Both the position numbers and the translations under genes were made by a program. From Krasilnikovia cinnamomea (GTDB lineage: Bacteria > Actinomycetota > Actinomycetes > Mycobacteriales > Micromonosporaceae), in NCBI RefSeq assembly GCF_004217545.1, contig NZ_SHKY01000001.1, forward strand, positions 5,890,001-5,954,000: a stretch of 64,000 nt of DNA, read 5' to 3'. Below the pieces are notes generated by a model, which had not been told where the DNA came from, did not search any database, and saw only the letters and a program-made list of their open reading frames with translations. Positions 41,194 to 49,203 of the stretch are shown piece after piece; within the stretch, counting starts at the first letter, position 1; each line of letters opens with the position of its first letter.

Positions 41194-41958
41194 TCACCAG
41201 ACCGGCGGCGGCTCGGCGCCGGCCGGCAACGGGTCCAAGAAACTGCTCCGGGCCAGGTCCGGGATGTCGGTCCGCCCGGTGCGGAAGTAGTCCTGGTGGT
41301 ACGGGTCGATCACCGACGGGTTCCAGGGCGGGTCGCCGGCGTACATCAGGTCGTTGTGGTTGTCGCCGACGTGTCCGGCCCGGGTGTGATGGGGCGCGCC
41401 CGGCGGGACGAAGCCCATGGTGTGCAGGATCTCGTGCAGCATCTTGAACTCGTTGATCTCCGGTGCCACTCCGTCCGGGCTGAACCGATCCTCGGCGCAC
41501 ACCACGTCGTCGTAGGCGCCCTGCAGGTACAGCGCCGCCACCCGGCCGCGAAGTTCCGGTGGCCAGGCGCCGCCGCCGCACGAAATGGTGCTGCTGCCGT
41601 CGTACCAGACCGCGTACAGCGTGCGCGGCTCGTGAAAGCCCTGCCGCCGCGACAGGCGCTCGATCCGGTCCCGGACGTACGAACCGCGGTCGGCGATCCG
41701 GGCGTCGGTCTCGGGCAGCCGGACCGTACGCACCGGTTCGTCGGCGAAGCGCAATCGGGCACCGGTCTGCGCGGCGAACCACGCCTGCATCGCCGACAGC
41801 GAGCGGCTGATCGTGCCATCCTCGCCGAGGCGGCGGTCGGTGCCGTCGCGAGGCAGCGCGTAGACGCACCGGATCACAAACGGCCCCACCGAGTCCAGGT
41901 CGTCGCCCGGCGGTAGGGGGAGGCCGTCGGTGCAGCGGTCGAGCGGTGGCCGGTTCAT
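41194..41958 (-). CDS. Metzincin-like zinc metalloprotease domain protein
   Basis: 254 residues from ATG 41958. The zinc site HEILHTMG (His175, Glu176, His179) is followed by PPGAPHH, supplying a possible third ligand. A Met in NDLMYAGD serves as a candidate Met-turn. The region before it (FKMLHE) is a typical active-site helix. There is no signal peptide at this start, so export, if any, would need another route. Cys in TISCGGG and VVCAED may pair. The substrate is unknown. It is flanked by the hemerythrin gene downstream and is divergent from BON copy 2. Confidence 0.7.
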   Translation of the reverse strand: MNRPPLDRCTDGLPLPPGDDLDSVGPFVIRCVYALPRDGTDRRLGEDGTISRSLSAMQAWFAAQTGARLRFADEPVRTVRLPETDARIADRGSYVRDRIERLSRRQGFHEPRTLYAVWYDGSSTISCGGGAWPPELRGRVAALYLQGAYDDVVCAEDRFSPDGVAPEINEFKMLHEILHTMGFVPPGAPHHTRAGHVGDNHNDLMYAGDPPWNPSVIDPYHQDYFRTGRTDIPDLARSSFLDPLPAGAEPPPVW

Positions 41959-42067
41959 TGGTTCAGCATTGCCGACCGTACCGTAATCCGCAGGGTGTCC
42001 GGTGGGCGCGACGTCGTCTGGCGAAGTGTCCGGACAGCACATGACCGGATTGCATCTCCCCCACGGT

Positions 42068-42086
42068 GGGTGAGCCGCGCTCATCC
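42068..42086 (+). promoter_or_regulatory. Shared stress operator, BON copy 2
   Basis: GGGTGAG-CCGCG-CTCATCC, 79 nt upstream of the BON copy 2 start. It differs from the copy 1 site at a single spacer base, which is stronger conservation than the surrounding sequence shows. Confidence 0.6.
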
Positions 42087-42165
42087 GTCCCGGGTCCACC
42101 GTCCTGGGGATGCGCTCGTGCCATCCGAAGGCGCGACCGCAGTCGCAGGCTCGGAGGGCACCGAC

Positions 42166-42843
42166 ATGGCCACCACATCCACCGCCCCGCCCGACGAGGA
42201 CATCCGGCGGGAGGTGCTCACCGAGCTGAAGTTCGACGTGGAGATCAGGCAGAGCGAAATCGGCGTCATCGTCGACGACCGGGTGGCGACGCTCACCGGG
42301 TGGGTGAGCAGCCTCCCCAAGCGGTGGGCCGCCGAACGCGCCGCGCTGCGCGTACGCGGCGTCAAGGCCGTGGCCAATGAGATCGAAGTACGCCTGCCGG
42401 CCGGCGACAAGCAAACCGACGCCGGCATCGCCGCGTCTGCCGTGCAGGTGCTCGCCTGGGACACCCGCATCCCGACGAACGCGGTGCAGGTGTCGGTCTC
42501 CAACGGCTGGGTCACCCTGCGCGGCGAGGTCGAATGGCAGTATCAGCGGCTCGCGGCGCATCGGGTGATCCGAAACCTGACCGGCGTCAGGGGAATCACG
42601 AACCTCATCACCGTACGGCCGGACAACACCCCGGTGCCCGACTACGTGAAGGACCGGATCGTGTCCACGTTCCTCCGCAGCGCGGATTTGGACGCGCGCA
42701 AGATCACCGTCACGGCCGACGGCGGAAAGGTCACCCTGGCCGGATCCGTGCGCTCCTGGGTCGAGGCCGCGGAGGCCGAGAGGGCCGCGTGGTCGACGCC
42801 GGGCGTGACCGAGGTCGACAACCACATCGTCGTGGGGCACTGA
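42166..42843 (+). CDS. Triple BON-domain protein, copy 2
   Basis: 225 residues from ATG 42166, behind GGAGGG. It is a full-length paralogue of the protein at 38782-39459 with three colinear BON domains and matching blocks such as KRWAAERAALRVRGVKAV, GWVTLRGEV and GSVRSW. It is transcribed in the opposite direction, with the hemerythrin and protease genes between the two copies. This suggests an old inverted duplication of a stress module. Cytoplasmic, with no membrane segment. Confidence 0.85.
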   Translation: MATTSTAPPDEDIRREVLTELKFDVEIRQSEIGVIVDDRVATLTGWVSSLPKRWAAERAALRVRGVKAVANEIEVRLPAGDKQTDAGIAASAVQVLAWDTRIPTNAVQVSVSNGWVTLRGEVEWQYQRLAAHRVIRNLTGVRGITNLITVRPDNTPVPDYVKDRIVSTFLRSADLDARKITVTADGGKVTLAGSVRSWVEAAEAERAAWSTPGVTEVDNHIVVGH

Positions 42844-43096
42844 ACCCCTCGGTGGTCGGCCGATTCGATCCCGCGCTGCAGGTGCGGGCCTTGATCGACA
42901 CCAACCTCAGGGTCGGCGGGCTGAGCCCCGGGGCACCTCGTCCGCGCGTGCGCGAAGGTCTGCGCAGGTTCTGCTGCACCAGGGCTCGGCCCGCTTCGGC
43001 GATGACTCGTCGTCGGATTCACCCCCGTCAGGTGAGCCGGCTCCATCTCGGGCCTTCGTAGCGTCGGCGGTGGTGCAGAAGAAGGAGGTGACCGCG

Positions 43097-43471
43097 ATGG
43101 CGGAACTGGCATTCATCGACAAGGTGGCCGAGCGGGCCGGTGTGTCCGAGGACACCGCCCGGCTGCTCACCGAGGGCACTCTGCTCACCCTCGCGGCCCG
43201 GATCAGCGGCGGTGAGGCCGAGGATCTGGCCGAACGCGTACCGGACCAGCTCCGGCCCTACCTGATCAAGCTGACCGAGCCGGCCGTGCCGTTCTCCTAC
43301 GACGAGTTCATGCGCCGGGTCGCCGAATACGCCGGGGTGGACCGGCCGACCGCCGAGCGGGGCGTGGCGGCGGTGCTCTCGGCTCTGCACGACACGGCCG
43401 GGCACAAGGAGTTCACGGACGCGATGGCCCAGCTGCCGAGGGAGTTCGGCCAGCTGGTGGCGACCGGGTGA
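43097..43471 (+). CDS. DUF2267 protein
   Basis: 124 residues. ATG 43097 has a near-perfect AAGGAGGTG 7 nt upstream. All-helical, with the DUF2267 pattern: ERAGVSEDTARLLTEGTL, an ISGGEAEDLAERVPDQLRP core typical of the family, and a second homologous half (DRPTAERGVAAVLSAL, then FTDAMAQLPREFGQLV). Function is unknown; family members sit among stress proteins in actinomycetes. It begins a short operon with the truncated DsbA-like and general stress genes. A degenerate GGTGAG-N4-CTCC version of the shared operator lies ~55 nt upstream. Confidence 0.8.
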   Translation: MAELAFIDKVAERAGVSEDTARLLTEGTLLTLAARISGGEAEDLAERVPDQLRPYLIKLTEPAVPFSYDEFMRRVAEYAGVDRPTAERGVAAVLSALHDTAGHKEFTDAMAQLPREFGQLVATG

Positions 43472-43475
43472 TGAC

Positions 43476-43916
43476 GTGACTTCTCCGCTGACGACAACTG
43501 GTGGCCGGCTCGCCGTACCTGTCGACGATCGAGATCATGTTCTCGGTCCCGAGGATGCGCCGGTTACCCTCGTCGAGTACGGCGACTACCAGTGCCCGTA
43601 CTGTGCACGCGCGCACACAATCGTGCAGGAACTGCTGCGCCGACGGATGAACCTGATGCGGTTCGCGTACCGTCACTTCCCGCTGATCAACGTTCACCCG
43701 TACGCGGAACCGGCCGCCGAGGCCGCCGAGGCTGCGGGGGCGAGGGGTCGGTTCTGGCCGGTCCACGACTGGCTGTTCGCCAACCAGGACCGGCTCAGTC
43801 CGGTGACGCTCGACGCGGCGGCGCGCGCATCGGACACGACGAGTGCCCCTGAGGGACGCTTGTCCGCCATTTCGGCGGGAGCACGACCGTCACCAGACAT
43901 CGATACAAAGGAGTGA
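43476..43916 (+). pseudogene. Truncated DsbA-family thioredoxin-fold protein
   Basis: 146 codons from GTG 43476. The first ~110 residues match DsbA-type proteins: APVTLVEYGDYQCPYCARAH (CxxC Cys40/Cys43), then AYRHFPLINVHP and AAEAAGARGRFWPVHDWLF. After LSPVTLDAAARA the family pattern ends, and an unrelated Ser/Pro/Asp tail reads to the stop. The cis-Pro loop (usually TPTFF.NG) and last helices are missing. Relatives of this type run ~170 residues or more. It is probably non-functional as an oxidoreductase, though transcribed with its neighbours. It abuts DUF2267 (4-nt gap), and its stop overlaps the ribosome site of the stress gene. Confidence 0.65.
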
Positions 43917-43921
43917 TCTTC

Positions 43922-44467
43922 GTGATGCAGCCGCAGCGCGACAAACGATCCGACGCCACCTCACCGACGCCAGTCGGCTTAGCGGACGGGCAGGTCGTGG
44001 TTGCCTCCTACCCCACCTATGCCGACGCGGAACGGGCCGTGGACTACCTGTCCGACCAGGGATTTCCCGTGCAGCGCGCCGCCATCGTCGGCCGCGGGCT
44101 GTCCAGCTTCGAGCGGATCACCGGCCGGCTGACGATCTGGCGCGCCGCCGCTCAGTCGGCCGTCTACGGCGCCGTTCTGGGCGCGTTCTTCGGCTGGTTG
44201 TTCGGCCTCTTCGATTGGGTCAACCCGCTCATCTCCGGCCTGCTGCTGGCCCTGTACGGGGCAATCTTCGGCGCCGTCGCGGGCGGCCTGCTCGGCCTGC
44301 TCGGCCACGCCCTCACCGGCGGCCGGCGTGACTTCAGCTCCGTTGCCGGCATGCGCGCCGAGAGCTATGACGTCCTCGTCGACGCTGAGGTCGTGCCGCA
44401 GGCCATCCAACTGCTCGACGCCCCCACCGCCCCGGGTCGTGGCCGCGCCGCAGGCCACCTTCGATAG
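43922..44467 (+). CDS. General stress protein (YflT/GS17M-like), membrane-associated
   Basis: 181 residues from GTG 43922, 8 nt after AAAGGAG; ATG 43925 is equally possible. The N-terminal domain (VVVASYPTYADAERAVDYLSDQGF) is the general stress protein 17M-like fold. Two glycine-rich membrane segments follow (VYGAVLGAFFGWLFGLF and LLLALYGAIFGAVAGGLLGLL). A C-terminal YDVLVDAE strand returns to the first domain. Actinomycete proteins of this layout are common in stress clusters, with unknown function. It ends the DUF2267 operon before a strong terminator. Confidence 0.8.
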   Translation: MMQPQRDKRSDATSPTPVGLADGQVVVASYPTYADAERAVDYLSDQGFPVQRAAIVGRGLSSFERITGRLTIWRAAAQSAVYGAVLGAFFGWLFGLFDWVNPLISGLLLALYGAIFGAVAGGLLGLLGHALTGGRRDFSSVAGMRAESYDVLVDAEVVPQAIQLLDAPTAPGRGRAAGHLR

Positions 44468-44486
44468 AACGTTTCATGCGTAGCCT

Positions 44487-44514
44487 GCCACCCCCGCTTC
44501 GAAGCGGGGGTGGC
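44487..44514. terminator. 28-bp perfect palindrome, bidirectional terminator
   Basis: Arms 44487-44500 and 44501-44514 are exact complements (GCCACCCCCGCTTC and its complement), forming a 12-bp stem with a tetraloop. It lies between the convergent stress-protein and aldo/keto reductase genes. Confidence 0.85.
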
Positions 44515-44566
44515 TGACCGCACCGTCCGTGTGGCCCCCGCCGCCGATTGGCAGCGTCATCTGACC

Positions 44567-45415
44567 TCAGAGGGTTTCCAGGGGGCGGGCCTCGATCGGC
44601 GACGGGAACGCAAGGTCCAGTTCGGTCAGGTCCTGGGGACTGAGCCTGATCGCAGCGGCCGCCGCGTTCTGCTGTACACGGGCGGCCGATCCCGACTTGG
44701 GGATTGCACAGACCAGTGGCTGCCGGAGCACCCACGCCAGCGCGACCTGGGCCGGGGTGATGTCGTTGCGCTCCGCCACACCACGCACCGCCGGATGCGA
44801 CAACAGATCACCCTGTTCCATCGGTGAGTACGACATCACTGGCAGATTCTGCTCACGACACCACGGCAGGAGGTTGTACTCGGGACTGCGGCGCGCGAGG
44901 TTGTAGAGCACCTGGTCCGTCTGCACGTCGAGTCCGCGCGGGATCTGCCACAGGTCGATCAGATCCATCACGTCGAAGTTGCTGACCCCCCAATGACGGA
45001 TCCAACCACGCTCCTTCAGCTCCACAAAGGCATCGATCGTCTGCCAGAGCGGCGTGGAACCCCGCCAATGCAGCAGGTACATGTCCAGCCGATCGGTCCT
45101 GAGCCGGCGCAGGCTCGCCGCGCAGGCATCGGTGGTGCCCCGGCGCGTCGCATGCGACGGCAGCACCTTGCTGATCAGGAACACCTCGTCACGGCGCCCA
45201 GCGATCGCGTCGCCGACAAGCCGCTCGGTCTCGCCCTCGGCGTACATCTCGGCGGTGTCGATCAGGGTCATGCCGAGGTCGAGACCAAGCCGGAGCGCGC
45301 CGATCTCGGCCTTCCGCCGCTCGGGGATCTCCGCCATGTGCCAGGTGCCCTGCCCCAGCACGGGGATCGTCTCTCCGGCCGGCAGGGCGATGCGACGGAT
45401 CACGGGTCCGTACAT
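44567..45415 (-). CDS. Aldo/keto reductase
   Basis: 282 residues; ATG 45415 is behind AGGAGGAAGG. The catalytic tetrad is intact: Asp53 in LIDTAEMY, Tyr58, Lys83 in LISKVLP and His116 in LLHWRG. The NADPH-binding end, AIPKSGSAARVQQN, is present. Short loops and length place it with the AKR5-like or YeaE-like bacterial enzymes that reduce small aldehydes and ketones. The physiological substrate is unknown. It lies within the stress cluster and is convergent with the general stress gene. No shared operator was seen in its promoter region. Confidence 0.9.
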   Translation of the reverse strand: MYGPVIRRIALPAGETIPVLGQGTWHMAEIPERRKAEIGALRLGLDLGMTLIDTAEMYAEGETERLVGDAIAGRRDEVFLISKVLPSHATRRGTTDACAASLRRLRTDRLDMYLLHWRGSTPLWQTIDAFVELKERGWIRHWGVSNFDVMDLIDLWQIPRGLDVQTDQVLYNLARRSPEYNLLPWCREQNLPVMSYSPMEQGDLLSHPAVRGVAERNDITPAQVALAWVLRQPLVCAIPKSGSAARVQQNAAAAAIRLSPQDLTELDLAFPSPIEARPLETL

Positions 45416-45594
45416 CCTTCCTCCTTGCTCGTTGGGCAGCGGTCCCGAGGTCGTGGCCGTGCGGTGGGACGATGTCTGTCACCGTCCGCCTCGTCGGCGA
45501 GCGCGCCGGGCGGCGCAGGTGCTACGCGCACTGCTGGGCGTCTGGCCGCATGGCCACCCAGCGTTTCGGGGTCCTGGCAACGTCGTGCACGACC

Positions 45595-46080
45595 TCAGCT
45601 CTCCCGGACCTCGATCTGTCGTGGTTGGCTGGCGGCCGCCTTGCCCAGACGCACGGTCAGTACGCCATCGTGCAGCGACGCTTCCACCTGCTCCGGGTCG
45701 ATGTCCCCGGGGAGGGCCACCACGTACTGGAACTGCCCGACCCGCCGCATCTGGCGGCGCAGTATCCCTGTGCGCTCCTTCTGCTTGATCTCACCGGTGA
45801 CGCGGAGCTCGTTGTCCCGCACCTCGATGTTGACGTCGTCTTTGCGGACACCAGGCAGTTCGAGCTCCAGGACGTAAGCGTCGTCCGTTTCCTCGAGGTC
45901 GGCCGCCGGCACCCAGAACGGTGCTTGGGCGGCGACACCGAGGTTCTGCTCTCCCCGGAGGAAGCTGCTGATGATCTGGCTCATCTGCTCCTGGAGCTGC
46001 TCGAACTCGGCGATCGGGTCGCCGCGGCGGGTCGGCACGTTGGGGGAGCGGCGGTAACGGCCGGGGACGGTGATGGTCAC
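45595..46080 (-). CDS. Hsp20/alpha-crystallin small heat shock protein
   Basis: 161 residues from GTG 46080, with AAAGGA upstream. The N-terminal region RRSPNVPTRRGDPIAEFEQL leads into an alpha-crystallin domain (~60-150) with WVPAADLEETDDAYVLELELPGV, KDDVNIEVRDNELRVTGE and the conserved end DGVLTVRLGK. An I/V-x-V tail motif is present. It is an ATP-independent holdase that binds unfolding proteins. The third copy of the shared 19-bp operator lies 101 nt upstream, tying it to the BON genes. Confidence 0.93.
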   Translation of the reverse strand: MTITVPGRYRRSPNVPTRRGDPIAEFEQLQEQMSQIISSFLRGEQNLGVAAQAPFWVPAADLEETDDAYVLELELPGVRKDDVNIEVRDNELRVTGEIKQKERTGILRRQMRRVGQFQYVVALPGDIDPEQVEASLHDGVLTVRLGKAAASQPRQIEVRES

Positions 46081-46181
46081 GCTAACCAGGTCCTTTCCGG
46101 GGCTGCGACGGTTACGGATCGGGTCCGTACCGGACGAAATGCGGTGCTGCACTTCCGTCATCGTCATCGTCATCAGCACCG

Positions 46182-46200
46182 GGGTGAGCACGACTCACCC
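46182..46200 (-). promoter_or_regulatory. Shared stress operator, hsp20
   Basis: Minus-strand GGGTGAG-TCGTG-CTCACCC, a perfect 7-bp inverted repeat around a 5-nt spacer, 101 nt upstream of the hsp20 start. It matches the two BON operators in arms and spacing. Confidence 0.6.
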
Positions 46201-46335
46201 TTCGGCAGGTGATTTCGCGAGCGGTGATCAGCTCAGCGAGGGCGGCGGCCGACAGCGAGCGGATGGACGGCCGGAGTGGGCACGTCGGCAGTGCACCGGC
46301 ACGCCTTCGGTAACCGGGCGGCGGCCGAGAACACC

Positions 46336-49011
46336 TCACAGCAGTCGCAGCTCGCGGGCCAGCCGGACCGCCTCTTTGCGCCGGTCGGCGCCGAGCTTGC
46401 GGTAGATGTTCTTCACGTGCGTCTTCACCGTGTTGACCGAGATGTACAGCAGGGCCGCGATCTCGACATGCGACAGCGTGCCCTGCAGATACCGCAGCAC
46501 GGTCCGTTCCCGGCTGGTCAACGGTTCTACCAGAGTGCCGACAATGGCGGACCCGGCGCCCTGGTGCGATGACAGGTGTGGCCCGGACGCCTCCGCGACC
46601 AGCGGGTCGATCGTGGCCGTGAGCGCGGCGACCACCGGCGGGTACGCGGACATCGCAGGCCCCACCGACTCGATCAGGGCCTGTACCGCGTGCCCGCCTG
46701 CGGTGAAGCAGCGCCGATGCCCTTCCTCGTCGGCCACCTTCATCGCGACCCCGAGACCATGCATGACCTGATCCCGGTGCCCGGTTGCCTTCCCGGCCAG
46801 CGCGGCGACGAGACCCGCGTGGGCCCGGCAGGTCAGTGACGTTCCGGTATCGGCGCGGGTCAGGTACGGCGCGACCACGGTGATCGCCGCGGCCGGCTGG
46901 CCCTCGGCGAGCAGGACGGATCCCTCGACGACCGCAGCCTGGGCCGGTAACGGCTCCGCGTCCGGCCAGGATCTCAGGCGCTCGTGGGCGGCGGCGGGGT
47001 CGCCGCACGCGAGCCGGAGTTCGGCCTCCGCCAGGGCGAGGGCGCGCCGGGCCGGCGCCGGCAGGTCCGCGGTGCCGCATTCGTGGTCTGCGGCTCGCAG
47101 CGCGTCGTGCGCCTCGGTCAGCCAGCCGGTGGCCACCCGGATGCGGGTCTGCAGGATCGTCCCGGTGAGCTGGATCAGCCGGTCACCGCAGGAGCTGTCC
47201 AGGGCCGCGTCGGCGCAGAACCAGGCGTCGTCGAGCCGGTCCCACTGGAAGTACGCCTCGGCCAGCGCCAGCCTGCTCCAGCTCAGATCGGTCACCTGCC
47301 CGAGACCCAGCCGGGCGGCCAGCTCGAGCGCCTTCCGGGCGGTCCGGACCGCGTCGTGCAGATGACCGAGCGCCGCATACCAGGCCGCCAGATGACTGGT
47401 GGCGCTGATCTCGACGTGAGCGAGGTCGCGCCGCCGGGCAAGGTTCTGCGCCTCACCGAGACACCGGAACGCCTCGGTCGGTTGGCCGAGGTGCAGCTTC
47501 GCCGCACCCAGGGACAGCAGGGCGAGCGGCCGCAGCATGTCCGCCGCGGAGGATTCCACCGCCGGTTCGGCCAGGATCTCGGCGGCCGTCGAGCACGCGC
47601 GGTGCAGATGACCGTCGAGTCTCGCGGTGGCCAGCCGGAAGGCGGTCATGATGGACGCCGCGGGTTCGCCCTCGTCCGGGTCGGCCTCGGCCAGGTGCAG
47701 CAGATACCGGGCGGAGGCGGTGTCGCCGGCGTCGAGCCGTTCCGCCGCCATCGCCAGGACCACGTGCGCCGGGGCGTCGGGCCCGGGCAGGGAGCTGACG
47801 ATGGGCCCCACGTCGAGCCGACGGCTGCCGATCGTGATGTCGGGCCAGTGGCGGTGCAGCACGTCGGCCGCCCGCTCCCATTCGCGGGCCGCGAGCAGAT
47901 GCCGCAGCGCCTCGATCGGTGGTCCTTGAATGAGATACCAGTCGGCCGCCCGGCGGTGGGCCCCGCCGACCCGGTCGCGGTCGTGCCGGGTGAATTCCCG
48001 GTACAACACCCGGCTGAGCATCGGATGCAGCCGATACCAGTCGCCGGGGGCGGGGTACCGGCGGATGAACGCGCCCTGCCGCTGCAGGTCGGCCAGGACG
48101 GCGGCGCCGTCGACACGGTCGGTGAGCGTGTTGAGCAGACCGGCGGTCAGGCGCTCGGCGACCGAGGCCTCCACAAGCATGCGGCGCACCTGGGGATCGA
48201 GCCGGGCCAGCACCTCGGCGCCGAGATAGTCGGCGATGAGGTCGATCGCCCCGGCGTCCAGCGGCGCCGGGGCCGGCTCGGCATGGTGCGCCAGGGCGGT
48301 GGCGGCGAGCCGGAGACCGGTGGCCCAGCCCTCCATCTGGGCGTGCAGATCTGCTACGGCCAGGCGGGGCAGCGCCACCTCCTGGCCCGCGAACAGGTCC
48401 GCTGCTTCGTCGATGGAGAAGGCGAGTTCGTCCTCGCCGAGCGTGACGAGCTGCCGGTCCATCCGCCACCGGTGCAGGGGGAGCGCTGGAGTCCCGCGAC
48501 AGGCCAGCACCAGCCGCACCGGCCCGCTGCTAATCCGCACCACCTGTGCCAGATCTGCCAGGGCGTCCGGGCTGGCGACGTCGTTGCAGTCGTCGACCAC
48601 GATCGCCAGCGGCGACGACGTGTCCCCGAGCATTCCGGCAAGCCGGGCTGGGCCGTCCGCCGGATCGGCGGTGGCGGCCGCCTCGGCCAGGATCGGTGTA
48701 CTGGTGGCGACCGCGGTCGTCAGCCGGTGCCAGAACCCGGCCCTGCTGCCACCGGCCACCCAGGCGACAGGGCTCTGCTGGCGGTGTGTCCACGACGCCA
48801 GCAGGGTCGTCTTTCCCCAGCCCGCTGGCGCGGACACGACGGTGAGGCGGGCGTGCCGGGCCTCGAGACGGGACAGCAGCTGCGGCCGCGCGACATGGAA
48901 CAGCTGCCGGCCGAGTGCGGGCACGCCGGCCGGCTCCGGATCGGGCGCTGGGGACGTCGGCAGCGGGACTGAGCGCCCCTCGGCGGTCGGTGCGTCTTCG
49001 ATGGTCGTCAT
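46336..49011 (-). CDS. LAL-type (MalT-like) LuxR transcriptional regulator
   Basis: 891 residues from ATG 49011. Walker A SAPAGWGKTTL (Lys67) and a Walker B-like LAIVVDDCND mark the STAND ATPase. A long TPR-like helical region follows. The C-terminal ~65 residues are a LuxR helix-turn-helix (LTSRERTVLRYLQGTLSHVEIAALLYIS, then VNTVKTHVKNIYRKLGADRR). MalT/LAL regulators bind ATP and an inducer, then activate promoters. It is adjacent and co-directional with hsp20 (255 nt away), so it is a candidate regulator of the stress cluster, though nothing in the sequence proves this. Confidence 0.9.
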   Translation of the reverse strand: MTTIEDAPTAEGRSVPLPTSPAPDPEPAGVPALGRQLFHVARPQLLSRLEARHARLTVVSAPAGWGKTTLLASWTHRQQSPVAWVAGGSRAGFWHRLTTAVATSTPILAEAAATADPADGPARLAGMLGDTSSPLAIVVDDCNDVASPDALADLAQVVRISSGPVRLVLACRGTPALPLHRWRMDRQLVTLGEDELAFSIDEAADLFAGQEVALPRLAVADLHAQMEGWATGLRLAATALAHHAEPAPAPLDAGAIDLIADYLGAEVLARLDPQVRRMLVEASVAERLTAGLLNTLTDRVDGAAVLADLQRQGAFIRRYPAPGDWYRLHPMLSRVLYREFTRHDRDRVGGAHRRAADWYLIQGPPIEALRHLLAAREWERAADVLHRHWPDITIGSRRLDVGPIVSSLPGPDAPAHVVLAMAAERLDAGDTASARYLLHLAEADPDEGEPAASIMTAFRLATARLDGHLHRACSTAAEILAEPAVESSAADMLRPLALLSLGAAKLHLGQPTEAFRCLGEAQNLARRRDLAHVEISATSHLAAWYAALGHLHDAVRTARKALELAARLGLGQVTDLSWSRLALAEAYFQWDRLDDAWFCADAALDSSCGDRLIQLTGTILQTRIRVATGWLTEAHDALRAADHECGTADLPAPARRALALAEAELRLACGDPAAAHERLRSWPDAEPLPAQAAVVEGSVLLAEGQPAAAITVVAPYLTRADTGTSLTCRAHAGLVAALAGKATGHRDQVMHGLGVAMKVADEEGHRRCFTAGGHAVQALIESVGPAMSAYPPVVAALTATIDPLVAEASGPHLSSHQGAGSAIVGTLVEPLTSRERTVLRYLQGTLSHVEIAALLYISVNTVKTHVKNIYRKLGADRRKEAVRLARELRLL

Positions 49012-49203
49012 CCGAGCGGCCCTCACCCACGTCGCGGGACTACATCCTGTCTCGATCCGACCAGCGCCGCCGGAGATTGTCGATTGGCAGGACTACCGAT
49101 CCGTGGTGCGGGCCCGGTGCCGCGCGAACGGTGCGCGGGCGTACGTGCTGGTGCAAGGCCCGTCTGGCCCGCTAGCAGGCGTTGAAGGGCAGCGACGGGG
49201 ACG

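Noticed and set aside
41959..42840. Long minus-strand open frame joined to the metalloprotease gene
   Set aside because: It is antisense to the BON copy 2 gene, whose domains and ribosome site are clear. The protease start at ATG 41958 explains the real product.
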